Source: Glandiceps talaboti
Lineage: Eukaryota > Hemichordata > Enteropneusta > Spengelidae
Direction: 5' to 3'
NCBI RefSeq assembly: GCF_964340395.1
Contig: NC_135564.1
Span: forward strand, 7,136,361-7,200,360
DNA: 64,000 nt
In this document: positions 62,073 through 64,000 of the stretch, piece after piece
Layout: each line of letters opens with the position of its first letter
Position numbering within the stretch: the stretch's first letter is position 1
Notes under the pieces: generated by a model
Told to the model about the DNA's origin: nothing
What the model saw: only the letters and a program-made list of their open reading frames with translations
The model's database searches: none
Program-made: the position numbers and the translations under genes

Positions 62073-64000
62073 CGTCCCTGTCATAAAATTCATAGATAAA
62101 GATAATTTCTTTGATACAACTAAAAGCAGCATTTCCATTGTGAAAAGTAGAAAATAAATATGTTCACCAACATTAATATTAATCCTACACAAATATTTTT
62201 CTTTTGTATTTGAAAGCAATAGTCTGAATGATACGGTGCGAATGTTTTAAACAGTGTGGCCGTTGTATGACATTATTTTGTATACAAGAACATATTGAGT
62301 TTAAATTTTTACAAGAACTTGCAGTATTTTCTGTTTGTGTTTCTCGTGTACAAAACAGCGTGCTTATGGATTTATATTTTTTCCTCCAAGAAACAATAAT
62401 TGCAATTTTGTAGATTGAAAAGAACAATCTCCTATTTCAAATTTGAGAAAATTGACCATTGCATATAAAAGGTTAATAGGCTATGAAGTTTTCAATATAC
62501 ACCGAATATCTAATATAGATAACGTTTGTGTGAGAGGATGTTATGCGCTAAAAATAAACCCAAAATACCTATGATAGATTAGATTGATTGTATTCAATCT
62601 CCCATGCTGCTGTGGCTGTCAATGTGCAATATGATCGAATCACTGTAAAGTTTTTGCACTATCTAGTTTTTTGAGGATATACACATCAAATGCTTTTCTT
62701 TTAGAAACTATTGAAACCTTTGTATAGGCAGGATTTGGCGGATAGAATAAACGTCCAGAAAGCGATTGCTTTACGTAGGAAACTATTAGATGATACCACA
62801 TATCTTACCTTGAAATTAGAAGTATTAATGAAGATTTTATAGTGAGGTTATCTGAAATGGTCGAAATAGAATAATCTTAATGTGTATCAAAACCAATGAA
62901 ATACGTATTTTCCGTCGACACTTCTATCGCTGAAAAATATTAGCTGAATATAACCCATAGTAAATTAGACACATCAAAAACGTATTGGGCGCCTACTCAC
63001 CTTACCTAACAAACCATTGTAGGAAGATAATTCAAACTAAAGCTTTGAGTAATTTGGTCATGGAAGCTGTTTCATTTTAAGCCTCTTTTAGTTCAGGGAA
63101 CAAAGTTTCCGATGGGTAGGATTAAAAAAACATTCGTTAAAAACTATTCAGCTTTCCTTACTGATAAACCTAATTTCCACCGGCGACGTTTTGTGTGGGT
63201 GGTGATAATATATGAATTATTAATGCTTGTTCTACAATCAGTAACCGATTTAAGCAGTGTTTCAGACATGTGTGTGTTTCTATTCCTTTTATTGTATGGA
63301 GTCAATTTAGGATAGATCCGTCATTAATACATATTAGTATGCCAACAACTTGATGTCTTTACGTGAAACAGTAAATGATGACTTACTGAGGAACGAAAAA
63401 ACGCAATTTGCTCGTTATTTATGGCAATACAAGTTCTTAATGATATTAGGAACCAGCAAAGAAACATGTTACGATTCTTGAATCTATGGAGTATACTCAG
63501 ACGGTGGAATTGGATACTTAATGTTGCCAAATATGTAAAAACTACAAACCCAACATCAATATTTAGCGGAGGAATGTCAAATAAAGTACATCTGAGTCAC
63601 CATCAATCTATCTTATTTCCAAATGTACGTCGCTATAATCTCAGATTAATGTTGTCGTAAAGTCATCATATACTCTGACATTACTGATTACAACTGTATA
63701 ACTTAATCAAAGAAAACATTCCATTAATTGAATTTATGTTTCAGATAATAAACCATGAGAAAATGTGGACTCGTGCAATTTGATAAGTTTGGTTAATGTG
63801 ATTCGACCGGCTATAGATCCCGATTTTACGAAGCAGATAAATCACCATTAATTATGCATTATCAGGAAACATTTGTGTCACTGTTAGATAAGTGACATAT
63901 TGTTGCACAGTATAAAAAATGTTTTGGTGTGCTCGTGTTTGAAAAATTCGATGCTATACGCGTCTAAACCAATGGCGCAGAATGTCAATCCTCAAGCAGC

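Overview
The window is animal nuclear DNA. Genes are split into short exons with GT-AG introns (and one AT-AC intron), base composition is AT-rich, microsatellites are long and numerous, and small fold-back transposons and a tRNA-derived SINE lie in introns. The protein set (cytosolic AspRS, a KIF28/KLP-6-type kinesin, a natriuretic-peptide-receptor-like ectodomain, a THAP-domain relic) suggests an invertebrate, probably a marine deuterostome or lophotrochozoan. I cannot place it more closely from sequence alone.

Layout, all genes on the + strand. (1) 1-4439: 3' half of cytosolic aspartyl-tRNA synthetase in six exons; the upstream part is outside the window. (2) 6959-29630: a complete 21-exon kinesin-3-like gene of the KIF28/KLP-6 type. 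Joined by eye it has a single frame of 3480 nt (1159 codons plus stop) with motor, coiled coil, FHA, C2-like region and a low-complexity tail. Its first intron (7001-14286) is a textbook minor-spliceosome (U12) AT-AC intron, and its last small exon gives the C-terminus CTIM, a possible CaaX prenylation box. (3) 29.7-43.3 kb: no cellular gene recognised; palindromic MITE-like elements (one with an 8-bp target duplication), a non-LTR reverse-transcriptase 3' end and simple repeats. (4) 43.37-45.58 kb: a THAP-domain gene with recognisable exon borders but several frame lesions, preceded by a promoter-like block. (5) 46.4-51.7 kb: no gene recognised; an 18-copy 25-bp minisatellite whose minus strand is open in all three frames. 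(6) 51751-52435: first coding exon of an ANF-receptor-like (guanylate-cyclase receptor type) protein with signal peptide. (7) 52.4-64.0 kb: no further exon recognised; probably a long intron with microsatellites.

The genes do not form a functional cluster. I see no dedicated new multi-gene system. The most interesting signals are the U12 AT-AC intron, the possible prenylated kinesin tail, a decayed partial duplication of a kinesin exon with its splice donor, and a set of fold-back element families shared between introns of neighbouring genes. All joins, percentages of similarity and family assignments were made by eye, without alignment or database search.
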